In this document: in pieces, positions 8,996 to 16,251 of the stretch
How positions within the stretch are numbered: the stretch's first letter is position 1
Layout: every line of letters starts with the position of its first letter
Assembly (NCBI GenBank): GCA_021741585.1
Contig: JAIOXN010000001.1
Coordinates: forward strand, 983,059 to 1,047,058
DNA: 64,000 nucleotides
Source: Aquiluna sp.
GTDB lineage: Bacteria > Actinomycetota > Actinomycetes > Actinomycetales > Microbacteriaceae
Direction: 5' to 3'
The notes under the pieces: generated by a model
Told to the model about the DNA's origin: nothing
The model's input: only the letters and a program-made list of their open reading frames with translations
Databases searched by the model: none
Program-made: the position numbers and the translations under genes

Positions 8996-9826
8996 TTGGT
9001 TGTGGAGAAACTAAGAATCTGCTTTCTAGGCACAGGCTCAATGGGGTCTGCCGTGCTCAAAGGACTGCTGGCAGCTGGACACCCAAAAGAACTGATCTCC
9101 GCAACAACCAAGTCTGAATCAAGTGCTCAAGCGCTTCGTGCCATGGGTGTTAGCGCACTCTCCACTGAGAGTTCTCCGGATGCCAATGCGCTCATGGCGG
9201 GAGACGCAGACCTGATTGTTCTGGGTGTGAAGCCGTATCAAATTTTGGACGTGCTCCAAGAGTTATCTGGAGAGATCGGCAAGAATGCTGTTTTGATCTC
9301 AATGGCCGCTGGAATTCAAATTGATTCCATGGCGAAAGTCTTGCCTGCTAATCCAAACATCATTAGAACGATGCCAAACACCCCTGCTTTGGTCGGTAGG
9401 GGAGTAACTGGAGTTGCAGCGGCGTCAACCGCATCAAAGGATGCGCTTGATGCAACAATCGAGCTTTTTGAATCGGTTGGCGAAGTAATTGTGATTGAAG
9501 AGTCAAAAATCAACCCGCTGAGTGCAGTATCGGGTTCCGGTCCAGCCTGGGTTTACTACATCATTGAACAGTGGGAAAAGGTTGCACTCTCGCAAGGTTT
9601 CAGTGAGGCCGATGCCAAGGTGCTGGTTCGTCAAACCATGTCGGGCGCAATGGCTCTTCTAGAGGACTCAAATGAAGAACCAGAAGAACTTCGACGCAAG
9701 GTGACCAGCCCCGGCGGAACCACCGAAAGAATCATCGCCACGCTCGAGGAAAGAAATCTCGAAGGCATTTTCGCAGAATCCCTGAGAGCAGCAGTTCTCA
9801 GAGCAGAAGAAATCGCAAAGTCCTAG
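8996..9826 (+). CDS. proC: pyrroline-5-carboxylate reductase
   Basis: Catalyses the last step of proline synthesis, reducing pyrroline-5-carboxylate with NAD(P)H. The 276 residues contain the N-terminal Rossmann motif FLGTGSMGSAVLKGLL, the central GVKPYQ and RTMPNTPALVGRG segments, and the C-terminal dimer domain with SGSGPAWVYYIIE and the family signature VTSPGGTTE. The start could be the TTG at 8996 or the in-frame GTG at 9002. The stop codon runs into the AGGAGG ribosome site of the next gene, so the ArsR-type regulator is probably cotranscribed. Confidence 0.96.
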   Translation: MVVEKLRICFLGTGSMGSAVLKGLLAAGHPKELISATTKSESSAQALRAMGVSALSTESSPDANALMAGDADLIVLGVKPYQILDVLQELSGEIGKNAVLISMAAGIQIDSMAKVLPANPNIIRTMPNTPALVGRGVTGVAAASTASKDALDATIELFESVGEVIVIEESKINPLSAVSGSGPAWVYYIIEQWEKVALSQGFSEADAKVLVRQTMSGAMALLEDSNEEPEELRRKVTSPGGTTERIIATLEERNLEGIFAESLRAAVLRAEEIAKS

Positions 9827-9843
9827 GAGGTAGGCTAAAAATC

Positions 9844-10446
9844 ATGGCAGACATTTTTGAAGCAATTGCAGATCCGACCCGCAGGCAACTATTGGAGACA
9901 ATCTTGGCCTCGAACCTTGTTGGAGGTTCAGGCGAACTCACGGTATCCGAGCTTGTGGAGAAGACCGGAATTGGGCAACCTACCGTCTCCAAGCATCTCA
10001 AGACCCTGCGCGAGGTGAACTTGGTTGCTGTTCGCGAAGATGGCCAGAAGCGTTTTTACAGCATTACAGCGGAGCCACTGGAGGAAATCGAAGACTGGAT
10101 GATCAACTTCCTGTCTCTCGACTTTGATGCCGAGGCAGAAGATGAGACTGAACTTGCTCACACTCTTTCTGTTGCCGGCGAGCGCCTTGGCTCCTGGATC
10201 ACCGAGCGCGGTGGTTGGTTGCAAGACCAGCTCAAGTCAAGGCTGGCAGACGTCGACGTCGACATCAACGTTTCAGACCTAGGCAAGCGCCTTGGCCGCA
10301 AGATTTTCGATGCTCAATCGGAGGCCGAGAAGTCCGTGAAGGACTTTGAGAAGGTTGCTCGCGCGAAGGTTGAAGAGGTTGTAGACGAGGTCAAATCTGA
10401 GGCCAGCAATTTTGCGAAAGAAGTGAAGAGCAAAATCAAGCGTTAG
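9844..10446 (+). CDS. ArsR-family regulator with long helical C-terminal tail
   Basis: Residues about 1-80 form an ArsR-type winged helix: ADPTRRQLLETI, the recognition helix TGIGQPTVSKHLKTLREVNLV, and the wing REDGQKRFYSI. No metal-binding cysteine pair is visible, so it is not a typical metal sensor. Residues about 95-200 are an acidic then strongly Lys/Glu-rich helical region (VARAKVEEVVDEVKSEA) that may form a coiled coil or amphipathic helix. That tail is about 100 residues longer than a plain ArsR protein. Its target is unknown; the adjacent bS22 gene has a palindrome in its leader that could be one candidate. Confidence 0.8.
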   Translation: MADIFEAIADPTRRQLLETILASNLVGGSGELTVSELVEKTGIGQPTVSKHLKTLREVNLVAVREDGQKRFYSITAEPLEEIEDWMINFLSLDFDAEAEDETELAHTLSVAGERLGSWITERGGWLQDQLKSRLADVDVDINVSDLGKRLGRKIFDAQSEAEKSVKDFEKVARAKVEEVVDEVKSEASNFAKEVKSKIKR

Positions 10447-10510
10447 TCGCTTGGCTCCAATCTTTATCCTCGGCTTGAGTGGTTGCGCGCTTAGGGCTAA
10501 ACTTCTCAGG

Positions 10511-10526
10511 TTACCCATTTGGGTAA
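10511..10526. promoter_or_regulatory. 16-base palindrome in the leader of the bS22 gene
   Basis: TTACCC and GGGTAA are perfect complements around ATTT, 25 bases before the GTG start of the bS22 gene. It could be a DNA operator or an RNA hairpin in the 5' leader. There is no thymine run after it, so it is not a terminator for the upstream gene. Confidence 0.4.
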
Positions 10527-10550
10527 ATCAATAAGCTTTGTGAGGTCTTT

Positions 10551-10649
10551 GTGGGTTCAATCATCAAGAAGCGCCGCAAGCGTATGTCGAAGAAGAAGCA
10601 CCGCAAGCTACTTCGTAAGACTCGCCACCAGCGTCGCAATAAGAAGTAA
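10551..10649 (+). CDS. small ribosomal subunit protein bS22 (AURKAIP1/COX24 domain)
   Basis: A 32-residue, extremely basic protein (GSIIKKRRKRMSKKKHRK, ending TRHQRRNKK) starting with GTG at 10551 and ending with TAA at 10647-10649. It matches the actinobacterial AURKAIP1/COX24-domain peptide identified as bS22 in mycobacterial ribosomes, which sits near the decoding region of the small subunit. It is a stand-alone gene: an inverted repeat lies 25 bases upstream and a strong intrinsic terminator follows ten bases after the stop. Because it is so short, automated gene calling often misses it. The near-identity to the family across its whole length makes the call secure. Confidence 0.95.
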   Translation: MGSIIKKRRKRMSKKKHRKLLRKTRHQRRNKK

Positions 10650-10658
10650 TACTTCAAT

Positions 10659-10683
10659 AAACCCGCCTTCGGGCGGGTTTTTT
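10659..10683 (+). terminator. intrinsic terminator after the bS22 gene
   Basis: A nine-base perfect stem AAACCCGCC / GGCGGGTTT closed by a TTCG tetraloop and followed by further thymines (TTTTTT including the stem end). It lies between the bS22 stop and the facing HAD gene and may serve both directions, though the opposite strand lacks a clean T run. Confidence 0.95.
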
Positions 10684-10684
10684 G

Positions 10685-11398
10685 TTACCTAGATTTCTTT
10701 AGATCGCGCTTTTTGAAGCGCAAGATGTCCCAGCCGGCGGCCTCGGCGTATCGAGCCAAAACTTTATCCGGGTTCACTGCAACCGCGTGCTTCACAAGTG
10801 TCAGCAGGGGCAAGTCGTTCACTGAATCAGAATATGCCCAGGAACGCTTTAGGCTGATGTGTCTTTCTTTTGCGAGCTTTCGAGCAGCTTTTCGCTTGGC
10901 TTTTCCATGAAGCGGTTCACCAATCAATGTGCCAGTGAGGACACCGTTTTCTTTTCCAACGATTGTGCCTAGGGCTCCAGTTGCGCCCAGATCATCTGCG
11001 ATTGCCTGAGCTAGCTCCACTGGGGCGGCGGTGATCAGCCAAACTTCTCTGCCTTCGGCAAGGTGATTCTTGAGTGCTGCCACGGTTTCTGGCCAGAGCC
11101 GAGGCTTGATATCCGATTCATAAACCTGATCAATTAGCTTTTCTAAAACTTCTGCGGACTGGCCCTTGGTCAGGGAGAGGGCTCGGTCTTTGAATCCGGC
11201 CATTTTGTCGTTGCGCTCGCCGCGACGAATAAACATCATTTGCTCAAACATGAAGCGCCAGATGTCGCGGCGCTTGATAGCACCACCGGCAAATGCCACC
11301 TTGCCAAAGATGATTGAGGTTGAACCTCTAACTAGGGTGTTGTCGACGTCGAAGAATGCTGCCTCGATTTTTGGCTGAGGCTCTCCGGTCTTTGGCAT
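10685..11398 (-). CDS. HAD-IB family phosphatase
   Basis: A 237-residue haloacid-dehalogenase-type phosphohydrolase related to SerB2. Motif I is AFFDVDNTLVRGS (Asp nucleophile near residue 17), motif II ITAAPVEL, and motifs III/IV AYSDSVNDLPLL. The helical cap between motifs I and II (FGKVAFAGGAIKRR to KGQSAEVL) is typical of the subfamily that includes phosphoserine phosphatase-like enzymes of actinobacteria. The substrate cannot be told from the sequence. A highly basic C-terminus (FKKRDLKKSR) is present. It faces the bS22 terminator. Confidence 0.88.
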   Translation of the reverse strand: MPKTGEPQPKIEAAFFDVDNTLVRGSTSIIFGKVAFAGGAIKRRDIWRFMFEQMMFIRRGERNDKMAGFKDRALSLTKGQSAEVLEKLIDQVYESDIKPRLWPETVAALKNHLAEGREVWLITAAPVELAQAIADDLGATGALGTIVGKENGVLTGTLIGEPLHGKAKRKAARKLAKERHISLKRSWAYSDSVNDLPLLTLVKHAVAVNPDKVLARYAEAAGWDILRFKKRDLKKSR

Positions 11399-11441
11399 CT
11401 GGCTAGTCTATTGGCGAATAATGGTGGCGTAGTCTGGACAG

Positions 11442-11717
11442 ATGTCAGAACGCATTCAAATCACCATGATTGTTCGCACCGGCTGCCATCTTTGCGTTGC
11501 AGCTGAGGCAGCATTGGCAAGAGTCATCGGAAGATTCAATGCGGAGCATCCGGATCAGCCATACAACGTGACACTCACGGACATCTCTGATCAAGTCGAT
11601 TACCAAAGATTCACAGACGAGCTTCCTGTATTACTGATCAACGGTGAACAAGTTTCCTTCTGGAAGATTGATGAAAACAGGGTATTTGATCGTCTGCAGT
11701 CTCTGGCCCAATCCTGA
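11442..11717 (+). CDS. glutaredoxin-like (DUF836) thiol protein
   Basis: A 91-residue thioredoxin-fold protein with the redox motif TGCHLC (Cys15 and Cys18) after the first strand and a cis-proline segment ELPVLLIN. It matches the DUF836 group of glutaredoxin-like proteins that in actinobacteria often neighbour HAD phosphatases or haem/redox genes. It probably acts as a cytoplasmic thiol-disulfide exchanger; the partner is unknown. It is transcribed divergently from the HAD gene, with 43 bases between them. Confidence 0.82.
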   Translation: MSERIQITMIVRTGCHLCVAAEAALARVIGRFNAEHPDQPYNVTLTDISDQVDYQRFTDELPVLLINGEQVSFWKIDENRVFDRLQSLAQS

Positions 11718-11744
11718 AAATATTCGCCTGAATAGGATTACTGA

Positions 11745-12197
11745 ATGGATTTGGAACAGCTTGGTTACTTTGGGGTCTTCCTTGCCGGGGCAATACCCTG
11801 GTTCGAGGCTATAGGGGTTGTACCCGCTGGGATATTGTTTGGCTTGGACCCAATTCTGACTGTTATTTCAGCCGTTTTGGGAAACTTGATTACCATTGCG
11901 CTCTTTGCCTATGCCGGAGACCAGATCAGGACCTGGATTCTAAAGCGCAGGGAAGCCTCCGGCAAGAAGCCAAAGAGCGACCGCTTTGAAAGGGCACAAA
12001 AAGCCTTCGATAAATACGGCATTTACGGCATGGCGGCCCTGGGCCCCATTCTGATTGGTACTCAATTCGCGGCCGCAGCTTCTGTGGCAGCCGGGGTTAA
12101 GCCAATCAAGGTCACGATTTTGATTTCGACGGCAATGGCGCTTTGGGCAATTTTGATTGCTTTGGCCATTACAGCTCTCGGAATTACCCTGCCCTAG
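11745..12197 (+). CDS. small multidrug export family membrane protein
   Basis: A 150-residue integral membrane protein with about four spans: GYFGVFLAGAIPWFEAIGVVPAG, a second hydrophobic block ending in LFAYAGD, a basic cytoplasmic loop rich in lysine (RREASGKKPKSDR), and two C-terminal spans. It matches the COG2426/PF06695 'putative small multidrug export' family. Export activity has not been shown for most members, so the function is provisional. It is separated by a short gap from the glutaredoxin-like gene and may share its transcript. Confidence 0.8.
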   Translation: MDLEQLGYFGVFLAGAIPWFEAIGVVPAGILFGLDPILTVISAVLGNLITIALFAYAGDQIRTWILKRREASGKKPKSDRFERAQKAFDKYGIYGMAALGPILIGTQFAAAASVAAGVKPIKVTILISTAMALWAILIALAITALGITLP

Positions 12198-12215
12198 TTA
12201 TCCACAGGCATTTTG

Positions 12216-12232
12216 TATAGACTTGGTCTATA
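12216..12232. promoter_or_regulatory. vapBC operator palindrome
   Basis: TATAGAC (12216-12222) and GTCTATA (12226-12232) are perfect seven-base complements around TTG, 29 bases before the vapB ATG. Position and symmetry are those of an autoregulatory operator bound by an AbrB/MazE-fold VapB dimer; the right arm merges into a TATATA run that can serve as the -10 box. The binding itself is inference. Confidence 0.75.
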
Positions 12233-12260
12233 TATAGCGATTGGTGGCAAAGTGGCTGAG

Positions 12261-12536
12261 ATGGTGACAACGAAAGTATTCAAAAACGGCGGATCTCTGG
12301 CCGTTAGATTGCCAGCCGGATGGGTTCAGGACGGGGAAATAACCCTGGTTCGAAACCCAATTTCTGGAGAGATAGTCATCTCACAGCGGGCTGCTCGGAT
12401 GAAGTCATTACTTCAAGAATTGGCTCAATCGGAACCTTTAGAAGATTCGGTCTTCGAAGAAGCAATTTCGAGAGAAATTGCACTTGTTGATCGCAGCATC
12501 TTTGAGGAACAGGCGGAACCCGATGCTTCTAATTGA
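12261..12536 (+). CDS. vapB: VapB-type antitoxin, AbrB/MazE fold
   Basis: A 91-residue antitoxin. Residues 1-45 (TTKVFKNGGSLAVRLPAGW and following) form the swapped-hairpin AbrB/MazE DNA-binding fold; the acidic C-terminal part (EPLEDSVFEEAISREIA) is the flexible tail expected to neutralise the toxin. The ATG at 12261 is chosen over a TTG at 12213 because the fold begins there and because the TTG falls inside the operator palindrome. The gene overlaps vapC by 14 bases, the usual coupled arrangement that lets antitoxin translation precede toxin. Confidence 0.9.
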   Translation: MVTTKVFKNGGSLAVRLPAGWVQDGEITLVRNPISGEIVISQRAARMKSLLQELAQSEPLEDSVFEEAISREIALVDRSIFEEQAEPDASN

Positions 12537-12915
12537 CACGGATATCGCAAGCTATGCAATCAAGTCACAGCACGGGATGGCAAGCAAATTGCTAAATCTA
12601 AATCCTGATAATTGGGCCATCTCAGCAATCACCCATCACGAGATTAGTTATGGAATTAGCCTCGACGGCGTCTCAAGCAGAATCAAAATCGCCGGGCTGG
12701 CGTTTTTACAAGCCTCTAAAGTTTTGAGTTTTGACAATGCTGCTTCCCAAGAAGCCGCCATGGTTCGAAAGCAACTTCGAATGCTAGGTAAGCCGTCTGG
12801 CCACTATGACAGCTTAATTGCAGGTCATGCGATAGCTATCGGAGCAACTCTGGTGACAAACAACACCCGACACTTTGAAAACGTGCGAGGCCTGAAGCTT
12901 GAAAATTGGCTCTAA
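12523..12915 (+). CDS. vapC: VapC-type PIN-domain ribonuclease toxin
   Basis: A 130-residue PIN-domain protein. The acidic metal-binding residues are in LLIDTDIASY at the N-terminus, HHEISYGI in the middle, HYDSLIAGHAIAIG and the closing TNNTRHFENV. VapC toxins are Mg-dependent endoribonucleases that typically cut tRNA or rRNA; the target here is unknown. The ATG at 12523 lies inside the end of vapB, and all key acidic positions appear intact, so the module is probably active. The stop interlocks with that of aspS on the other strand. Confidence 0.92.
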   Translation: MLLIDTDIASYAIKSQHGMASKLLNLNPDNWAISAITHHEISYGISLDGVSSRIKIAGLAFLQASKVLSFDNAASQEAAMVRKQLRMLGKPSGHYDSLIAGHAIAIGATLVTNNTRHFENVRGLKLENWL

Positions 12916-14222
12916 GGCTGCAACCTGTTTGGCCCGCGGAACAAGAAGCTAGCCTCGCGGATGTTCGGTAGATCCAAAAGCAGCATTAGAACCCTGGTTA
13001 GTCCCATTCCAAACCCGCCATGAGCAGGAACTCCGTAGCGGAAGAAGTCTAGGTAGAAGTTCAAGCCCTCAACTTCAAGACCCTTGTCCACAACCTGCTT
13101 CTCAAGAATGTCGATGCGGTGTTCACGCTGAGCACCAGTGGTGATTTCGGTGCCCTTCCAGATCAAGTCATAGCTCTTTGTTAGCTCTGGGTTGTCCTCG
13201 TGACGCATGTGATAGAAGGGACGGATTCCCTTCGGGTAGTCGGTCAAAAAGACGAACTCGTGGCCAAACTCTTCTGCAACGTGGGCAGCAATCTGGCGCT
13301 CACCCTCTGGGTCAAGGTCGCCATCCATGCGAGGGACTTTGTAGCCGCGGGCTTCAACTATTTTGTGTGCTTCAAGAAGCGGAATTCTTGGGAAAGGAAG
13401 TGTTGGAATTTTGATGTCTAGGTCGTAGAGCTTCTGGATTTCCTCGCCAAACTTTTCCTTCACGGCGGTGATGGCACGAACCAAGAGCTGCTCTTGGAAA
13501 GCCATGATGTCCTCGTGGGAATCGATCCAGCTCATCTCCATGTCTACCGAAACGAATTCGGTTGCGTGGCGAGAAGTGAAGGAAGGGTCAGCACGGAAGA
13601 CCGGTCCGATTTCAAAGACCTTGCCTAAGCCGGCGCTCATCGCCATTTGCTTATAGAACTGAGGGCTCTGTGCTAGGTAGGCAACAGTTTCGAAGTACTC
13701 CATTTTGAAGAGCTCTGCGTTTGACTCTGACGCAGAACCCATCAGCTTCGGCGAGTGAATCTCGGTGAAGCCTTCCTCGAGCCACATCTCACGCCAGGTC
13801 TGCTCGATAGTGGTTTGAATCTTGAACATCAGTGCAACCTCTGGGCGACGCATGTCAATGAAGCGCCAGTCCAGGCGCTTATCGATTGAGGTGTCCTCAG
13901 CAATTGGTGAGTCAGGGTTTGAGAGGGTGACAACCTTGAGGTCCTTGAGCAAGATTTCAATGCCACCCAGCTTTACTCTCTCGTCGTGCTTGAGTTCGCC
14001 AGTGATCTCAACGAAGGAACCGTGACTTAGGCCGGAAACTACATCGGCGAGGGCATCCTCCTCGGCAGGTCTTGGATAAGTGACCTGAACCGATCCGGTC
14101 TCATCTCGAATGATGATGAACTGGATTCTCTTTTGATCCCTCAGGGTTTCCACCCATCCGCCGATTGTGACGGGGCCATCTTGGCTCTGGGCCAGTGTGG
14201 CGATGGTTGATCGATTCAACAT
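12912..14222 (-). CDS. aspS: aspartyl-tRNA synthetase, archaeal type (probably non-discriminating)
   Basis: Class II AspRS of 436 residues, about 150 shorter than the usual bacterial form because it lacks the bacterial insertion (GAD) domain. The OB fold occupies about 15-105, motif 1 is near FTEIHSPKL, the flipping-loop region near SASESNAELF, motif 2 is FRADPSFTSRHATEFVSVD, and motif 3 is GFGMGLTRVLMLLL. This architecture is archaeal/eukaryotic in type and in many lineages is non-discriminating, charging both tRNA-Asp and tRNA-Asn, which would require GatCAB to finish Asn-tRNA. That functional reading is inference. It is transcribed towards vapC with a four-base overlap. Confidence 0.93.
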   Translation of the reverse strand: MLNRSTIATLAQSQDGPVTIGGWVETLRDQKRIQFIIIRDETGSVQVTYPRPAEEDALADVVSGLSHGSFVEITGELKHDERVKLGGIEILLKDLKVVTLSNPDSPIAEDTSIDKRLDWRFIDMRRPEVALMFKIQTTIEQTWREMWLEEGFTEIHSPKLMGSASESNAELFKMEYFETVAYLAQSPQFYKQMAMSAGLGKVFEIGPVFRADPSFTSRHATEFVSVDMEMSWIDSHEDIMAFQEQLLVRAITAVKEKFGEEIQKLYDLDIKIPTLPFPRIPLLEAHKIVEARGYKVPRMDGDLDPEGERQIAAHVAEEFGHEFVFLTDYPKGIRPFYHMRHEDNPELTKSYDLIWKGTEITTGAQREHRIDILEKQVVDKGLEVEGLNFYLDFFRYGVPAHGGFGMGLTRVLMLLLDLPNIREASFLFRGPNRLQP

Positions 14223-14263
14223 TTGGTTACCTCTGTGAGTGGGCTGGGAAGAACAATGTGCCT

Positions 14264-14282
14264 AGTTTAGCGAAGCTAAACT
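14264..14282 (+). promoter_or_regulatory. hairpin in the leader of the phosphatase/cytochrome c operon
   Basis: AGTTTAGC (14264-14271) and GCTAAACT (14275-14282) are perfect complements around GAA and end six bases before the ATG at 14289. It may be an operator for the divergent aspS/operon promoters or an RNA hairpin next to the ribosome site; the sequence alone does not decide. Confidence 0.4.
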
Positions 14283-14288
14283 TGAGGC

Positions 14289-14930
14289 ATGCCTGCCTCT
14301 CGCCTTCATCTAGTTCGCCACGGCGAAGTATTCAACCCTGAAGGCGTCTTATATGAGCGCATTGAAGGTTTTGGGCTAAGTGAACGCGGCCATCAAATGG
14401 CCAAGGCGGCCGCAGATTCTCTCGCCTCTGAGGGCCGACAGATCTCGAGGCTTCTTGCCTCTCCTTTGCAAAGAACTAGGGAGTCAATTGCTCCGATTGA
14501 GGCTCAATTTGGCCTTCAAGCAAACATCGATGAGAGATTTATCGAGCCATGGAATCGGTTTAAAGGCCTAAGGGTTGGGCCAAGGGCCATCCTCAAACGC
14601 CCAAGCATTCTTTTGAATCTTTATAACCCACGCCGTCCAAGCTGGGGCGAGCCGTATCGGGAAATTGTGAATCGAATGAATCAGGGGCTTATGGAAGCCT
14701 GGGATAGCACAGAGGGTGGAGATGTAGTTATCGTCTCTCACCAGTTACCCATTTGGATGGTTTACCGCTCAGCGCAAGGCCTGGCACTGCCTCATGATCC
14801 AAGAGATCGCAGATGCTCCCTGTCTTCAATAACTTCATTCGAGGTGGTGGATGGCAAGCTCCAAGAGGTCGGTTATCGAGAGCCGGGAATTGAGTTTGCA
14901 AAAAACGCGATCGATGGCGGTGCTGTATGA
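14289..14930 (+). CDS. histidine phosphatase family protein
   Basis: A 213-residue phosphoglycerate-mutase-fold phosphatase. The catalytic LVRHGEV lies near residues 8-14, followed by GLSERGHQMA, the ASPLQRTRES segment with its conserved arginine, and the second catalytic histidine in VVIVSHQLPIW. The substrate is not predictable. It is the first gene of the cytochrome c assembly operon (the next gene overlaps by four bases), an arrangement common in actinobacteria, but a direct part in haem attachment has not been shown for this family. Confidence 0.88.
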   Translation: MPASRLHLVRHGEVFNPEGVLYERIEGFGLSERGHQMAKAAADSLASEGRQISRLLASPLQRTRESIAPIEAQFGLQANIDERFIEPWNRFKGLRVGPRAILKRPSILLNLYNPRRPSWGEPYREIVNRMNQGLMEAWDSTEGGDVVIVSHQLPIWMVYRSAQGLALPHDPRDRRCSLSSITSFEVVDGKLQEVGYREPGIEFAKNAIDGGAV

Positions 14931-15532
14931 AACCAAAATTCGTCCGAGCGATATCAGTCTCAATAGTCCTCTTTCTAATTGCGTCGATGGCGCTCAGCTT
15001 GGCTGCTTGCTCCTCTGATCCTTTGGCAGAGCAGTTCCGCTCCGGTGAAAACAAGAACTACATCGCGGGCGACGGCACTGTGACAGAGTTCGCAATCGAT
15101 ACCCGTCCGGGATTCAGCGCATTTTCAGGCATAACCGAGTCCGGTGCTCAGCTTGATAGCTCGGCCCTAGAGGGCTCCGTTGTCGTTATGAACTGGTGGT
15201 ACTCGGCCTGTGCACCTTGTCGCGCAGAAGCTTCAGACCTTGCCGCTTTGCATGAAGAGTTCGCGGACCAGGGCGTTCAGTTTCTTGGGGTGAACGTAAG
15301 AGACAGCGCAGAAACAGCGCTTGCTTTTGATCGAAACTTCAACATTGGTTTCCCTTCGATAATGGATGCGCAGTCCGGGGCGGCATCCTTGGCATTCACC
15401 GGAGTCGTTTCCCCCCAAGCGGTTCCAACCACCATCGTCATAGATAGGGAAGGCAAGGTTGCCTCGAGAATTCTTGGCCGAATCGATCCATCCATTTTGA
15501 GAACCCTGATTCAGAGCGTGGTCGACGAGTGA
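14927..15532 (+). CDS. TlpA/ResA-type thiol-disulfide lipoprotein
   Basis: A 201-residue lipoprotein: N-terminal membrane segment, lipobox LAAC with Cys28, then a thioredoxin fold with the active site CAPC (in WYSACAPCRAE) and the cis-proline stretch AVPTTIVID. In system II cytochrome c assembly, ResA-type proteins reduce the CXXCH cysteines of apocytochrome c outside the membrane, receiving electrons from CcdA. The four-base overlaps with the preceding gene and with ccdA support joint function. Confidence 0.92.
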   Translation: MKPKFVRAISVSIVLFLIASMALSLAACSSDPLAEQFRSGENKNYIAGDGTVTEFAIDTRPGFSAFSGITESGAQLDSSALEGSVVVMNWWYSACAPCRAEASDLAALHEEFADQGVQFLGVNVRDSAETALAFDRNFNIGFPSIMDAQSGAASLAFTGVVSPQAVPTTIVIDREGKVASRILGRIDPSILRTLIQSVVDE

Positions 15533-16251
15533 ACTTTGGCGAACTAGTTCTTTCCGGATCGATGTTGGTGGCGATTCCAATTTCGCTCCTGGCCGGAATC
15601 GTAACTTTCCTAAGCCCCTGTGTTTTGCCTCTTGTCCCTGGCTATCTTGGCTATGTCTCTGGGATAGGTCGAGAAAAGTCCAAGATGATTCTTGGATCGG
15701 TGCTCTTTGTTTTGGGATTTACTGTTGTGTTCGTGTCCTTGGGCGTGCTCGCCGGAGCAGCAGGTCTCATGTTTTTGGTGAATAATCCATGGATTCAGGT
15801 GGTCTTGGGAATCCTTGTGATTGTGCTTGGATTTGCGATGATCGGTCAGCTTGGGTTTATGCAGCGAACAATCAAATTGCCGTATTCACCAAAAATTGGC
15901 CTATTTGGAGCCCCGCTACTTGGAGTGGTTTTTGCCTTCGGTTGGACTCCGTGCATAGGCCCAACACTTTCTGCGGTTCTTGTACTGGCATCAAGCTCTG
16001 GCGATCCGGTGCGCGGTGGAATTCTGGCAACTGTTTATTCGCTTGGAATCGGAATCCCATTTGTTCTGATTGCAGCTGGATTCTCTTGGGCCACCAAGTC
16101 CATCGGTTTTGTGAAAAAACACATCAGAGGATTCAACCTTTTTGGCGGTTCAATGTTGATTCTGATTGGTCTTTTGATGGCAACCGGAATCTGGAATCGA
16201 ATTATCTCTTGGCTTCAGGTGGTGACAAGTGGCTACCAGCTTCCTATCTAG
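15529..16251 (+). CDS. ccdA: CcdA, thiol reductant transporter for cytochrome c assembly
   Basis: A 240-residue protein with six membrane spans that relays electrons from cytoplasmic thioredoxin to the outer ResA-like protein. The paired catalytic cysteines are in LSPCVLPLVPGYLGYVSG (N-terminal) and FGWTPCIGPTLS (middle), which is the CcdA/DsbD-beta pattern. The GTG start overlaps the stop of the TlpA-like gene, and the 3' end overlaps the start of resB by 23 bases. Confidence 0.95.
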   Translation: MNFGELVLSGSMLVAIPISLLAGIVTFLSPCVLPLVPGYLGYVSGIGREKSKMILGSVLFVLGFTVVFVSLGVLAGAAGLMFLVNNPWIQVVLGILVIVLGFAMIGQLGFMQRTIKLPYSPKIGLFGAPLLGVVFAFGWTPCIGPTLSAVLVLASSSGDPVRGGILATVYSLGIGIPFVLIAAGFSWATKSIGFVKKHIRGFNLFGGSMLILIGLLMATGIWNRIISWLQVVTSGYQLPI

